Origin: Pseudomonas subflava
Lineage (GTDB): Bacteria > Pseudomonadota > Gammaproteobacteria > Pseudomonadales > Pseudomonadaceae
Length of the DNA stretch: 64,000 nt
Reading direction: 5' to 3'
NCBI RefSeq assembly: GCF_023823685.1
Contig: NZ_JAMXBF010000011.1
Location: forward strand, 186,001-250,000
The position numbers and the translations under genes are program-made. Of the stretch, positions 27,065 to 35,635 are shown piece by piece (position 1 is the stretch's first letter; every line of letters begins with the position of its first letter). The notes under the pieces are model-generated. The model was not told the DNA's origin. It saw only the letters and a list, made by a program, of their open reading frames with translations, and made no database searches.

Positions 27065-27862
27065 TTTCTCGATCCAATCGTAGCGAATGGACACGGTCAC
27101 CTCGAAGTCTTCGGCAATCACCGCGGCGCGGCGTTCGGCGCTGGCGCGCCAGCCGTGCGGGGTCATGGCCAGCAGGTCGGCGCGGGCCTGGGCATCGGCC
27201 AGCAGCAGCGGGAAGCTGATGGTTTCGCTGTGGGCCAGGCGCATGCCCGCGGGGATCAGCTCCAGGTGCTTCTGGTCGTCGTAGTCGCGCACCTCGTCGT
27301 ACAGCTTCTGCCGTAGTTCCATCAGGTGCACGCGGGTCGGGCCCATGCGCAGCAGGCCGCCGCCGGGCTTGAGCAGGCGCAGGGCCTCCTGCCAGTCCAG
27401 CGGGCTGAACACGCTGGCCAGCAGGTCGCAGCTGGCATCGCCCAGCGGTACGCGTGCCATGCTCGCCACCAGCCAGGTCAGCTGGGGGGCGCGCTTGCAG
27501 GCGCGCTTCACCGCCTCGCGGGAGATGTCCAGGGCATGGCCGTCGGCCTCGGGTAGCAGTTCGGCGAGCTGCGCGGTGTAGTAGCCCTCGCCACAACCGA
27601 TATCCAGCCAGGTGAGCGGCCCGCGTTCGGCCGCCAGCTCGGCCAGGCGCTTGGCCAGCGGCGCGTAGTGGCCACCGTCGAGAAAGCGTCGGCGCGCCTC
27701 GACCATGGCCTGGTTGTCACCGGGGTCGCGGCTGTTCTTGTGCTGCACCGGCAGCAGGTTGTAGTAGCCCTGGCGCGCACGGTCGAAGCGGTGGTTGGCC
27801 GGGCAGGCCAGGCCGTTGTCGACCGGGCTCAGCTGCGCCTGGCAGATCGGGCAGGTCAACAT
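27050..27862 (-). CDS. rlmA: 23S rRNA (guanine-N1)-methyltransferase, RlmA-like
   Basis: RlmA enzymes methylate N1 of G745 or G748 in 23S rRNA. The 270-residue product starts with a zinc-binding knuckle: CPIC (Cys4, Cys7), then Cys20 and His24 in NGLACPANHRFD. It continues with GYYNLLPVQHKNSRDPGDN, a family hallmark. SAM motif I is WLDIGCGEGYYT, followed by LLASVFSPLDWQEALRLLKP. The stop lies in the arm of one inverted-repeat element and the start is 5 bases from the arm of another, so its ribosome binding site is poor. The exact target base is inferred. Confidence 0.88.
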   Translation of the reverse strand: MLTCPICQAQLSPVDNGLACPANHRFDRARQGYYNLLPVQHKNSRDPGDNQAMVEARRRFLDGGHYAPLAKRLAELAAERGPLTWLDIGCGEGYYTAQLAELLPEADGHALDISREAVKRACKRAPQLTWLVASMARVPLGDASCDLLASVFSPLDWQEALRLLKPGGGLLRMGPTRVHLMELRQKLYDEVRDYDDQKHLELIPAGMRLAHSETISFPLLLADAQARADLLAMTPHGWRASAERRAAVIAEDFEVTVSIRYDWIEKGSAR

Positions 27863-27866
27863 GCGA

Positions 27867-28066
27867 AAAATCCATGAACAGGCCGTCGCGAGCGGCCCGA
27901 GAGCAAGGCGGACGGAACGCAGCGACGAGACATATCGAATAGATAGGCGAGGAGCGAGTACCGCCTCACAGGCGCTTGCGGCTGAACCGCCGCAGGCGGG
28001 CCCGAAGGGCGAGCATCGCGAGTCACGCAGCTATCGGGTTGCGTAGCAGGCATGTTCATGGATTTT
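27867..28066. repeat. inverted-repeat-bounded intergenic element between rlmA and dapE
   Basis: The outer arms 27867-27884 and 28049-28066 match at 17 of 18 positions (core AAAATCCATGAACA). The right arm touches the dapE stop codon, the left one ends 5 bases before the rlmA ATG. The interior shares GTCGCGAGCG, GCAAGGCG and GGCCCGAAGGG-GAGC modules, in the same order and orientation, with the element next to dapD. In the dapE direction the arm pair reads AAAATCC...GGATTTTT, so it may also terminate transcription. Confidence 0.7.
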
Positions 28067-29205
28067 CATGCGAGGAGTTTGACCAGGGTTTGGTAGTAGA
28101 CCTCGGTGAGCAGGTCCAGGTCGCTGGCCAGCACGCGCTCGTTGATCTGGTGGATGGTGGCGTTGACCGGGCCCAGCTCGACCACCTGCGTGCCCAGGGT
28201 GGCGATAAAGCGCCCGTCCGAGGTGCCGCCGGAGGTGGACGGTGTGGTCTCGCGGCCGGTGACGGACTTGATGCTGGCGGCCACGGCGTCGAGCAGCTCG
28301 CCCGGCTGGGTGAGGAACGGCAGGCCGGAGAGGGCCCAGTCGATGTGGTAGTCCAGGCCGTGCCTGTCGAGGATGGCCGTGACCCGCTGCTGCAGGCCTT
28401 CCACGGTCGACTCGGTGGAGAAGCGGAAGTTGAACACCGCCTTCAGCTCGCCCGGAATCACGTTGGTGGCGCCGGTGCCGGAGTTGAGGTTGGAGACCTG
28501 GAAGCTGGTTGGCGGGAAGTAGGCGTTGCCGTCGTCCCAGTGCTCGGCGGCCAGTTCGGCCAGGGCGCCGGCGGCGAGGTGGATGGGGTTCTTGGCCAGG
28601 TGCGGGTAGGCCACGTGGCCCTGCTTGCCGTACACGGTGAGGGTGGCGCCGAGGGAGCCGCGGCGGCCGTTCTTCACCACGTCGCCGAGCAGGGTGGTGC
28701 TGGAGGGTTCGCCGACGATGCACCAGTCCAGGCGGTCGCCGCGCTCGCGCAGGCGCTCGACCACGGCCTTGGTGCCATGGTGGGCCGGGCCTTCCTCGTC
28801 GCTGGTGATGAGGAAGGCGATGGCGCCATTGTGGTTCGGGTGGTCGGCGACGAAGCGCTCCACGGCGACGATCATCGACGCCAGGCTGCCCTTCATGTCC
28901 GCCGCGCCGCGGCCGCAGAGCATGCCCTCGTCGTCCACGCGCACGTCGAACGGCTGGTACTGCCAGGCCTCCAGCGGGCCGGTCGGCACCACGTCGGTGT
29001 GGCCGGCGAAGCACAGCACCGGGCCTTCACCGCCGCGTTTGGCCCAGAAGTTCTCCACCTCCTCGATGCGCATGCGCTCGACCGCGAAGCCGAGTGCGGC
29101 CAGGCGGCGCATCATCAGCTCCTGGCAGCCTTCGTCGACCGGGGTCACGGACGGGCGGCGGATCAGGTCGAAGGCGAGCTCCAGGGTGGGGGTGAGGGCG
29201 GTCAT
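28066..29205 (-). CDS. dapE: succinyl-diaminopimelate desuccinylase
   Basis: DapE removes succinate from N-succinyl-LL-diaminopimelate in lysine and peptidoglycan precursor synthesis. The 379-residue zinc enzyme has [13 protein letters not shown] (metal His and catalytic Asp), [13 protein letters not shown] (bridging Asp), and [13 protein letters not shown] (general base Glu and metal Glu). [14 protein letters not shown] follows, and [10 protein letters not shown] carries part of the substrate site. The last metal His is in NATIHQINE. It is downstream of ndvB on the same strand with a 104-base gap. The stop codon lies in the arm of an inverted-repeat element. Confidence 0.97.
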   Translation of the reverse strand: MTALTPTLELAFDLIRRPSVTPVDEGCQELMMRRLAALGFAVERMRIEEVENFWAKRGGEGPVLCFAGHTDVVPTGPLEAWQYQPFDVRVDDEGMLCGRGAADMKGSLASMIVAVERFVADHPNHNGAIAFLITSDEEGPAHHGTKAVVERLRERGDRLDWCIVGEPSSTTLLGDVVKNGRRGSLGATLTVYGKQGHVAYPHLAKNPIHLAAGALAELAAEHWDDGNAYFPPTSFQVSNLNSGTGATNVIPGELKAVFNFRFSTESTVEGLQQRVTAILDRHGLDYHIDWALSGLPFLTQPGELLDAVAASIKSVTGRETTPSTSGGTSDGRFIATLGTQVVELGPVNATIHQINERVLASDLDLLTEVYYQTLVKLLA

Positions 29206-29309
29206 TGCGGCTCCGGGACGGCGGATGTCAGAAAGGCCGCCATGTTAAAGCAAAACGGCGGCGCAGGGTCCGAAGACGCTGGGCCGCCGTCTCGACGAGG
29301 GCGGGTGGG

Positions 29310-31907
29310 TCAGGCCGCGCCGGCCGGCTCGCCGATGTCCTTCTCCTGCGGCTTGGGCAGGGAGGAGAGCAGCGCCATCAGCAGTGCGGCGAGGTAGGGC
29401 AGCGACTGCACCAGCAGGGTGGCGACCCAGAACTTCACGTCGGCGTTGCCGATGTCCTGGGCGAAGGCGATGCCGATCGCCGCGCCCCACAACAGGAGCA
29501 TGACGAACACCTCTTCGCGGGCCTCGGCCAGGGCCACCAGGATGCCGTGGTTGCTGGCCATCTTCGGCGTGCGGAAGAACGGGATGGTCTTGGTGAAGGT
29601 CCCGTACAGCACGGCCTTCGCGATGGTATGCGACAGCGCCAGGCCGGCGATGGCGGCCTGGAACGAACGCTTCAGGTCCACCCCGACCGCCTTGTGGTAG
29701 AGGAACATGATCTTGCCGAACTTGAAAAAGAACAGCGCCAGCGGCGGGATGGCGAAGATCATCAGCGGCGGGTCGACCCGGTTCGGCACGATGATCATCG
29801 CCGCCGACCAGAGCAGGGCGCCGACGGTGAAGAAGATGTTCAGGCCGTCGGCGATCCACGGCAGCCAGCCGGCGATGAAGTGGTAGCGCTGGCCGCGGGT
29901 CAGCTCTGAACCCTCGCCGCGGAACAGCGCGCGGGCGTGGCCCTTCATGATCTGGATGGCGCCGTAGGCCCAGCGGAAGCGCTGTTTCTTGTAGTCGATG
30001 AAGGTGTCCGGCATCAGGCCGCGGCCGAAGCTCTGGTGGGCGTAGGCGGCGGAGTAGCCCTTCTCGAACACGCGCAGACCCAGCTCGGCGTCCTCGCAGA
30101 TGGTCCAATCGGCCCACTTCAGCTCGTCCATCACGCTACGGCGGATCATGGTCATGGTGCCGTGCTGAATGATCGCGTCGCGGTCGTTGCGGGTGACCAT
30201 GCCGATATGGAAGAAGCCCTTGTACTCGGCGTAGCAGAGCTTCTTGAAGGCGCTCTCGTCGCCGTCGCGGTAGTCCTGCGGCGACTGCACCACGGCGATC
30301 TTCGGATCGGCGAAGTGCGGCACCATGTGCCGGAGCCAGTTGCGGTCGACGCAGTAGTCGGAGTCGATCACCGCCACCACTTCGGCATCCGGCGCGGTGT
30401 GCGGCAGGATGTAGTTCAGCGCGCCGCCCTTGAAGCCTTCGATGGGCGCCACGTGGAAGAAGCGGAAGCGCGGGCCCAGTTGCTGGCAGTAGGCCTCGAC
30501 CGGCTCCCAGACCTTCGGGTCCTTGGTGTTGTTGTCGATGATGATGACTTCGTAGTCCGGGTAATCCAGGGCCGCCAGGGCGTCCAGGGTCTGCTTCACC
30601 ATCTCCGGCGGCTCGTTGTAGCAGGGCACGTGGATCGACACCTTGGGCCGGTAGGCGCTGTCGGCCAGCACCGGCATGAATGGCCGGCGGCGATTGCGGA
30701 TCCACGCCGTCTCGGCCAGTTCGTGGGCCTCGGTGAGCAGCACGATGAACACGCCCAGCGCGCCGATGCCGAGCAGGCCGCCGACCGTCAGGCTGAACCA
30801 GGTGCTGTATTGCTGGCTGTAGTCGTAGGCGATCCACACCAGGGCGGAACCGCCGACGAAGGCGACGAAGGTGAGGAAGGTGCGCCCGCGTTGGCGCAGG
30901 GCGGAGCCGTCGATCAGCATCAGCGCCAGGGCCAGTAGGCCCAGTACCACCGAGGCCACCGCGAGGATGCGCCACTGCGGAATGGCGATGACCGGACCCT
31001 CGAAGGCGAACTTGGGCTGGCGATCGAGGTTGTACACGCCCCAGTAGGCGCCCACCGAACCTTCCTCGCTGGCCTTCCACGGCTGGTCGAAGGCCTCGAT
31101 CACGAAGTAGTTGTAGCCCTTGGCATTCAGCGAGTTGACCAGGGTGCGCAGGTACACGGCCTGCTCGGCCTGGTCGGCCTCGGCGCCGCCGCGGGTGCGG
31201 CCGTTGCTCGGCCAGCCGACTTCGGACAGCAGCAGCGGCTTCTTCGGGAACAGCCGCTTCATGTCCTTGGCACGCTCGAGGACGAAGTCGGTGGAGTCCT
31301 CCATCGGCACGAATTCCCAGTAGGGCAGCACGTGGGCGGCGATCAGGTCGACATGGTCGGCCAGCTCGGGGTTTTCCTGCCAGATGTGCCACTGCTCGGA
31401 GGTGCTCACCGGCACCTTGACCGCGCTACGCACGCGGTCGATGTAGGCGATGAGATCCGGGACCTTGATCTCGGTGCGGTACACCGCCTCGTTGCCCACC
31501 GTGACCCGCACCACGCTGCGCGACTCGTTGGCGAGCTGGATGGCCTTGGCGATCTCGCGCTCGTTGCGTTCCAGATCGGCGCTGATCCAGATGCCGAGGG
31601 TCACCCGCAGACCGAACTCTTCGGCGATGCGCGGAATGTCCGCCAGCTTGCCGTCGACCGAGTAGGTGCGGATGTTGTCGGTCTGCTGGCTCAGCAGCTC
31701 GAGGTCGGCGCGAATCTGTTCGTCGCTGGGATAGACCCCGGTCATCGGGCTCTGGCCGGTGCGGAAGGGCGAGAAGGAGAAGCCGGAGATCTGCTCCGGC
31801 CAGTCCGGGGCGCTGACCGGGCGGTTGTAGAGGGCCCAGAACCCGGTGAAGAGGGCGGCGATCGCCACGACGACCACCAGGTTGATTCCGAATTTGCGCG
31901 TTGGCAT
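29310..31907 (-). CDS. ndvB: NdvB-like beta-glucan synthase, GH17 plus GT2 fusion
   Basis: The 865-residue inner-membrane protein has an N-terminal anchor (8-26) and a periplasmic GH17-like domain, whose acid/base Glu140 is in VTVGNEAVY and nucleophile Glu229 in LLSEVGWPSNG. Three membrane helices (about 313-395) follow. The cytosolic GT2 domain has VIDSDYC (D515, D517), ICEDAELG (E605, D606) and QRFRW (642-646), and more helices complete the protein. P. aeruginosa NdvB has this architecture, makes cyclic beta-1,3-glucans and contributes to biofilm antibiotic tolerance, and its gene is also beside dapE. The GH17 domain may cyclise or transfer chains; that is inference. Confidence 0.9.
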   Translation of the reverse strand: MPTRKFGINLVVVVAIAALFTGFWALYNRPVSAPDWPEQISGFSFSPFRTGQSPMTGVYPSDEQIRADLELLSQQTDNIRTYSVDGKLADIPRIAEEFGLRVTLGIWISADLERNEREIAKAIQLANESRSVVRVTVGNEAVYRTEIKVPDLIAYIDRVRSAVKVPVSTSEQWHIWQENPELADHVDLIAAHVLPYWEFVPMEDSTDFVLERAKDMKRLFPKKPLLLSEVGWPSNGRTRGGAEADQAEQAVYLRTLVNSLNAKGYNYFVIEAFDQPWKASEEGSVGAYWGVYNLDRQPKFAFEGPVIAIPQWRILAVASVVLGLLALALMLIDGSALRQRGRTFLTFVAFVGGSALVWIAYDYSQQYSTWFSLTVGGLLGIGALGVFIVLLTEAHELAETAWIRNRRRPFMPVLADSAYRPKVSIHVPCYNEPPEMVKQTLDALAALDYPDYEVIIIDNNTKDPKVWEPVEAYCQQLGPRFRFFHVAPIEGFKGGALNYILPHTAPDAEVVAVIDSDYCVDRNWLRHMVPHFADPKIAVVQSPQDYRDGDESAFKKLCYAEYKGFFHIGMVTRNDRDAIIQHGTMTMIRRSVMDELKWADWTICEDAELGLRVFEKGYSAAYAHQSFGRGLMPDTFIDYKKQRFRWAYGAIQIMKGHARALFRGEGSELTRGQRYHFIAGWLPWIADGLNIFFTVGALLWSAAMIIVPNRVDPPLMIFAIPPLALFFFKFGKIMFLYHKAVGVDLKRSFQAAIAGLALSHTIAKAVLYGTFTKTIPFFRTPKMASNHGILVALAEAREEVFVMLLLWGAAIGIAFAQDIGNADVKFWVATLLVQSLPYLAALLMALLSSLPKPQEKDIGEPAGAA

Positions 31908-32238
31908 GGCTACTCAGGGGTTCCGCTGCAAGGAACGGGTCGGTACGCAAGAGGCGCGGCGTCGGTGGCGTTTCCGCCCTGTCTCATCCTCGCTCGGCAG
32001 CCTTGCGTACGGAACCTGGAAATGGAGACCGGCGACCGCCGGTCGGCGCGCATGCTACTCCCCGGTCATCGGCCTGTATAGCGCCGCCGGGGCACCGCTA
32101 TCCACGTGCCTCCCGGTTGGTCCGACACAGGGGCCGGTGAGTTCCGCAGTCGTGTCGAATCGCGCTGCGCTTCGGCCCGGCGCAGACCGTTGCGCGGCTC
32201 AGCCCGTATAATGCCGGCCGGTTCATGAGGGTGGCGAG
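31908..32238. other. intergenic region between ndvB and tcdA
   Basis: This 331-base stretch separates divergent genes. A TATAAT hexamer at 32207-32212 lies 26 bases before the tcdA start and is probably its -10, but no good -35 is at the right distance. I could not identify the ndvB promoter or any repeat, RNA or coding sequence here. Confidence 0.5.
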
Positions 32239-33045
32239 ATGACAGACGAACAGCGCTTCGGCGGCATAGCCCGGCTCTACGGGCGCGAGGGGCTGGAGCG
32301 CCTGGCGGCGGCGCACGTGGCGGTGGTCGGTATCGGCGGCGTCGGCTCCTGGGCGGCCGAGGCCCTGGCCCGCTCCGGGGTGGGCGAGATCTCGCTGTTC
32401 GACCTGGACGACGTGTGCATCACCAATACCAACCGCCAGGTCCATGCCATCGACGGCGCCGTGGGCAAGGCCAAGGTCGACGAGATGGCCGCGCGCATCC
32501 GCGCCATCAACCCGGCCTGCACCGTGCACGCGGTGGCCGACTTCGTCACCCGCGAGACCATGGCCGAGTACATCACCGAGCAGCTCGACGCGGTGATCGA
32601 CTGCATCGACAGCGTGGCGGCCAAGGCCGCGCTGATCGCCTGGTGCAAGCGGCGCAAGATCCAGATCGTCACCACCGGCGGCGCCGGCGGGCAGGTCGAC
32701 CCCGCGCAGATCCAGGTCGCCGACCTCAACAAGACCTTCAACGACCCGCTCGCCGCCAAGGTGCGCAGCACCCTGCGCCGCGACTACAACTTCTCGCGCA
32801 CGCCGGGGCGCAGCTACAGCGTGCCCTGCGTGTTCTCCACCGAGCAGCTGCGCTATCCCAAGCCGGACGGCACCGTGTGCCAGGCCAAGGGCTTCGTCGG
32901 CGAGGGCGTCAAGCTGGACTGCGCCGGTGGTTTCGGCGCGGTGATGATGGTCACCGCCAGCTTCGGCATGGCCGCGGCGGCGCGCATCGTCGACAAGCTG
33001 GTGGCCGGTGCACGGCGCCCGGCGGAGCGGCCGCGGGCCGATTGA
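32239..33045 (+). CDS. tcdA: tRNA threonylcarbamoyladenosine dehydratase (CsdL/TcdA)
   Basis: TcdA uses ATP to cyclise t6A37 of tRNAs into ct6A. The 268-residue E1-like protein has the nucleotide loop GIGGVGS at 31-37, DLDDVCITNTNRQ and the adenylation site DCIDSVAAKAALIAWCKRRK. RSYSVPCVFSTEQ and GFGAVMMVTASFGMAAA follow, also characteristic. In E. coli its partner genes are csdA and csdE, which lie 1-2 kb away here on the other strand, so the same sulfur-relay partnership is likely. It also matches tsaB at 2.0 kb functionally, since ct6A is made from t6A. Confidence 0.94.
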   Translation: MTDEQRFGGIARLYGREGLERLAAAHVAVVGIGGVGSWAAEALARSGVGEISLFDLDDVCITNTNRQVHAIDGAVGKAKVDEMAARIRAINPACTVHAVADFVTRETMAEYITEQLDAVIDCIDSVAAKAALIAWCKRRKIQIVTTGGAGGQVDPAQIQVADLNKTFNDPLAAKVRSTLRRDYNFSRTPGRSYSVPCVFSTEQLRYPKPDGTVCQAKGFVGEGVKLDCAGGFGAVMMVTASFGMAAAARIVDKLVAGARRPAERPRAD

Positions 33046-33100
33046 GGAACCTCCCGCCGGGGCTCGGCTAAGCTCAAGGCGTGGGCAGGATGCCCGCTCG

Positions 33101-33928
33101 ATGGAAAAACCTTCCGCGTCCGCTCAGAGAGGTGTCCGCCCGGTGCTGCATCGCCGTCGCTTCGTTATCCGCTGTGTGCTGGCGAGCCTGCTGGTCCTCG
33201 CGCCCGTGCTCCGGGCCGACCCGCTGGTGCGCATTGGTACCAGCGACTGGGCGCCCTATGTCGAGCAGGAGCGCGGCGATGGCGGCGCCCTGGTTCGGCT
33301 GGTGACGGCGGTTTTCGCCGCTGCCGGCTACCGCGCCGAGTTCTTCTTCTATCCCTGGGACCGCAACGTGCTGATGCTGCAGCAGGGCACGTTGGACGCC
33401 ATCATGCCCTACAGCTGCAGCCCCATGCGCCTGGACTACGGCATCTGCAGCGACCCGCTGGTGCGCGGCGAGGTGGTGCTGTTCCATCGTCGCGGCCGCG
33501 TCTTCGACTGGACCCGCATCGAAGACTTGAGGCCCTACCGCATCGGCACCACGCACGGTTATTCCTATGGGCCGCAGTTCGACCGCGCCTTGCAGGACGG
33601 CCTGCTGGAGATCGAGCAGCACAGCAAGGAAGACACCGCGTTGCGCCTGCTCGAGCTGGGGCGCATCGACCTGCACCCGCAGGACCGGGCTGTGGGCTAC
33701 GCCATGCTGCACCGGCTGTTCCCCGGCGAGCGCCGCATCACCCACCATCCGCGCTACCTGAACACCGAGCCGCTGCGCCTGCTCTTTCGCCGCGATGACC
33801 CGGCCGCGAGGCAGCTGCTCGAGCGCTTCAACACCGCGCTGGCGGATTTCGCCAGGCGCGGCGAGCTCAAAAGGCTGCAGGAGGCGCTGTACTCCGGCAA
33901 CGCCGACCACTGGCAGCCGAAGCGCTAG
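33101..33928 (+). CDS. periplasmic solute-binding protein, family 3 type, orphan
   Basis: The product is a secreted binding protein with the type II periplasmic-binding fold of the amino-acid type: PLVRIGTSDWAPYVEQERGD, FYPWDRNVLMLQQGTLDAIM, then IGTTHGYSYGPQFDRALQDG. No permease or ATPase gene is next to it, so it may be a stand-alone sensor-like or scavenging protein. The signal hydrophobic core is VIRCVLASLLVLAPVLRA. From the ATG (33101) the n-region is unusually long (about 26 residues). A GTG at 33143 with AGAGAGGTG upstream gives a cleaner signal peptide and may be the true start. The ligand is unknown. Confidence 0.82.
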   Translation: MEKPSASAQRGVRPVLHRRRFVIRCVLASLLVLAPVLRADPLVRIGTSDWAPYVEQERGDGGALVRLVTAVFAAAGYRAEFFFYPWDRNVLMLQQGTLDAIMPYSCSPMRLDYGICSDPLVRGEVVLFHRRGRVFDWTRIEDLRPYRIGTTHGYSYGPQFDRALQDGLLEIEQHSKEDTALRLLELGRIDLHPQDRAVGYAMLHRLFPGERRITHHPRYLNTEPLRLLFRRDDPAARQLLERFNTALADFARRGELKRLQEALYSGNADHWQPKR

Positions 33929-33944
33929 TTCGGCAGAAGCCTGC

Positions 33945-34352
33945 CTATCGACCGGCCAGCGCGGCCATGCGCTTGAGCACGGCGTTGAGGCCGTTGGCGC
34001 GCGACGGGGAGAGCTGGCGGGCGAGGCCGAGCTGGTCGAACCAGGCGGGCAGGTCGAGGGCGACCAGCGCCCGGGCGTCGAGGCCGTCGACTCGCGCGAG
34101 CAGCACGGCCAGCAGGCCGCGGATCACTCGCGCCTCGCTGGCGGCGCGGAAATGCCAGGCGCCGTCGCGCTGCTCGGCCACCAGCCAGACTAGGCTGTCG
34201 CAGCCGTCGACGCGGTTGGCCTCGTTGCGCTCGTCTTCGTCCAGCGGCTCCAGGCGCTCGCCCCACTGCAGCAGCAGACGCGCGCGCTGTTCCCAGCCGG
34301 GGCAGGCGGCGAAGGCTTCGAGGGCTTCCCGGGCCGGGGCGGGCAGGCTCAT
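33945..34352 (-). CDS. csdE: SufE-family sulfur acceptor CsdE
   Basis: CsdE accepts a persulfide from the cysteine desulfurase CsdA and passes it on. The 135-residue protein has the SufE-fold signature GCDSLVWL with the acceptor Cys at residue 51, and ANRVDG just before it. Its ending LSPSRANGLNAVLKRM is also characteristic. The ATG overlaps the csdA stop (ATGA), so the two are translated together. In E. coli CsdE interacts with CsdL/TcdA, whose gene is about 1 kb away here. SufE itself would be nearly indistinguishable, but the pairing with csdA favours CsdE. Confidence 0.9.
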   Translation of the reverse strand: MSLPAPAREALEAFAACPGWEQRARLLLQWGERLEPLDEDERNEANRVDGCDSLVWLVAEQRDGAWHFRAASEARVIRGLLAVLLARVDGLDARALVALDLPAWFDQLGLARQLSPSRANGLNAVLKRMAALAGR

Positions 34353-35554
34353 CGCAGCAGCTCCAGGGCCTTGTCGAGGGCGCTGAAGAAACGCTCCAGG
34401 TCCTCGCCGTCGGTGTACAGACCGAGCGAGACGCGGATGGCGCCGGCCACGCCGAGGCGCTTGAGCAGCGGCATGGCGCAGTGATGGCCGCTGCGTACGG
34501 CGACGCCCTGTTCGGTGAGCAGATGGGCCAGATCGGCGCTGTGCAGGCCGTCGACGGTGAAGCTGGCCAGCGCCACCTGCGGCTCGCCGAGCAGGCGCAC
34601 GCCGTCGCGCTCCGCCAGGCCGGCGAGCAGCTTGGCGTGCAGCGCCGCCTCGTGGCCGACCACGGCGGCGGCGTCGAGGCCGGCGAGGTAGTCCAGCGTG
34701 GCGCCGAAGGCGATGATCCCGGCGATCGGCGGGGTGCCGGCCTCGAAACCGAGCGGCGCCGGGCGGAAGCGGGCGGCGTGGTAGTCGGCGTGCAGCACCA
34801 TCTCGCCGCCGTGCTGCCAGTGGCGCAGTTGTGCCAGGGCCTCCTGCCGGCCGTGGAGCAGGCCGACGCCGTCCGGGCCATAGAGCTTGTGACTGGAGCA
34901 GACGTAGAAGTCGCAGCCCAGCGCCCGCACGTCGTGGCGGCCGTGGACCACGCCCTGGGCGCCGTCGACCACGCTCAGCGCGCCGTGTGCGCGGGTCAGG
35001 GCGATCAGCTCGGGCAGCGGTTGCCAGCGGCCGAGCACGTTGGACAGCTGCGACACGGCCAGCAGGCGGGTGCGCGGGCCGATCAGCGCGGCGGCCTGGT
35101 CGAGATCGATCTGACCGTCGGCATCCAGCGGCAGCACCAGCAGTTCCAGGCCTCGGCGCTCGGCCAGCTGCTGCCAGGGCAGCAGGTTGGCGTGGTGCTC
35201 CAGGGCGCTGACGGCGATCTGCTCGCCGGGCTGGAACAGGTGCTCCAGGCCGTAGGCCAGCAGATTCAGCGACTCGGTGGTGCCGCGGGTGAAGACGATT
35301 TCCTCGGTGCTGACGGCGTTGAGCCAGCGCGCGGCCTTCTCGCGGGTCGCCTCGAAGGCGCGGGTGGCGCGCTCGCCCGGCAGGTGCTGGGCGCGGTGCA
35401 CGTTGGCGGCGCCACTGGCGTAGTAGCCGAGCAGGCTGTCCAGCATCGCCTGGGGCTTCTGCGCGGTAGCGGCGCTGTCCAGGTAGGTCTGGCCTTCGGC
35501 GGCGAGAGCAGACAGTCCGGGGAAGTCGTCACGCCAGGGGGACATCAGGGACAT
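34349..35554 (-). CDS. csdA: cysteine desulfurase CsdA
   Basis: A pyridoxal-phosphate enzyme that takes sulfur from cysteine and forms a persulfide. The 401-residue protein (length as E. coli CsdA) has YLDSAATAQKPQAMLD near the start. The PLP-Asp is in SVVDGAQG, the Schiff-base Lys223 in SSHKLYGPDG, and the persulfide Cys359 in VRSGHHCAMPLL, the group II loop. I start at MSLMSPWRDDFPG (35554); MSPWRDD three codons in is an alternative, and neither has a clear ribosome binding site. dapD is upstream on the same strand across an inverted-repeat element. Confidence 0.93.
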   Translation of the reverse strand: MSLMSPWRDDFPGLSALAAEGQTYLDSAATAQKPQAMLDSLLGYYASGAANVHRAQHLPGERATRAFEATREKAARWLNAVSTEEIVFTRGTTESLNLLAYGLEHLFQPGEQIAVSALEHHANLLPWQQLAERRGLELLVLPLDADGQIDLDQAAALIGPRTRLLAVSQLSNVLGRWQPLPELIALTRAHGALSVVDGAQGVVHGRHDVRALGCDFYVCSSHKLYGPDGVGLLHGRQEALAQLRHWQHGGEMVLHADYHAARFRPAPLGFEAGTPPIAGIIAFGATLDYLAGLDAAAVVGHEAALHAKLLAGLAERDGVRLLGEPQVALASFTVDGLHSADLAHLLTEQGVAVRSGHHCAMPLLKRLGVAGAIRVSLGLYTDGEDLERFFSALDKALELLR

Positions 35555-35593
35555 GGCATCGGCACTGGAAGAGGAGGTGTTGAGTATAAATAG

Positions 35594-35619
35594 ACAGGCC
35601 GGGCATAGGCCCGGCCTGT
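35594..35619 (-). terminator. hairpin between dapD and csdA
   Basis: ACAGGCCGGG pairs with CCCGGCCTGT around six bases. Read on the minus strand the hairpin is followed by CTATTTATACTC, only weakly U-rich. It could end dapD transcription or lie at the 5' end of csdA mRNA. Confidence 0.4.
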
Positions 35620-35635
35620 TCGCCATCACCCGGCC

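Noticed and set aside
26911..27596. Long minus-strand frame through the rlmA region and the following element
   Set aside because: Wrong frame relative to RlmA motifs, Arg/Gly/Pro-rich, and it crosses the inverted-repeat element.
26854..28066. CRISPR array or integron cassette array
   Set aside because: The repeated elements have no regular repeat-spacer pattern, no cas or integrase gene is present, and the arms differ from copy to copy. The resemblance to attC is only in overall palindromic shape.
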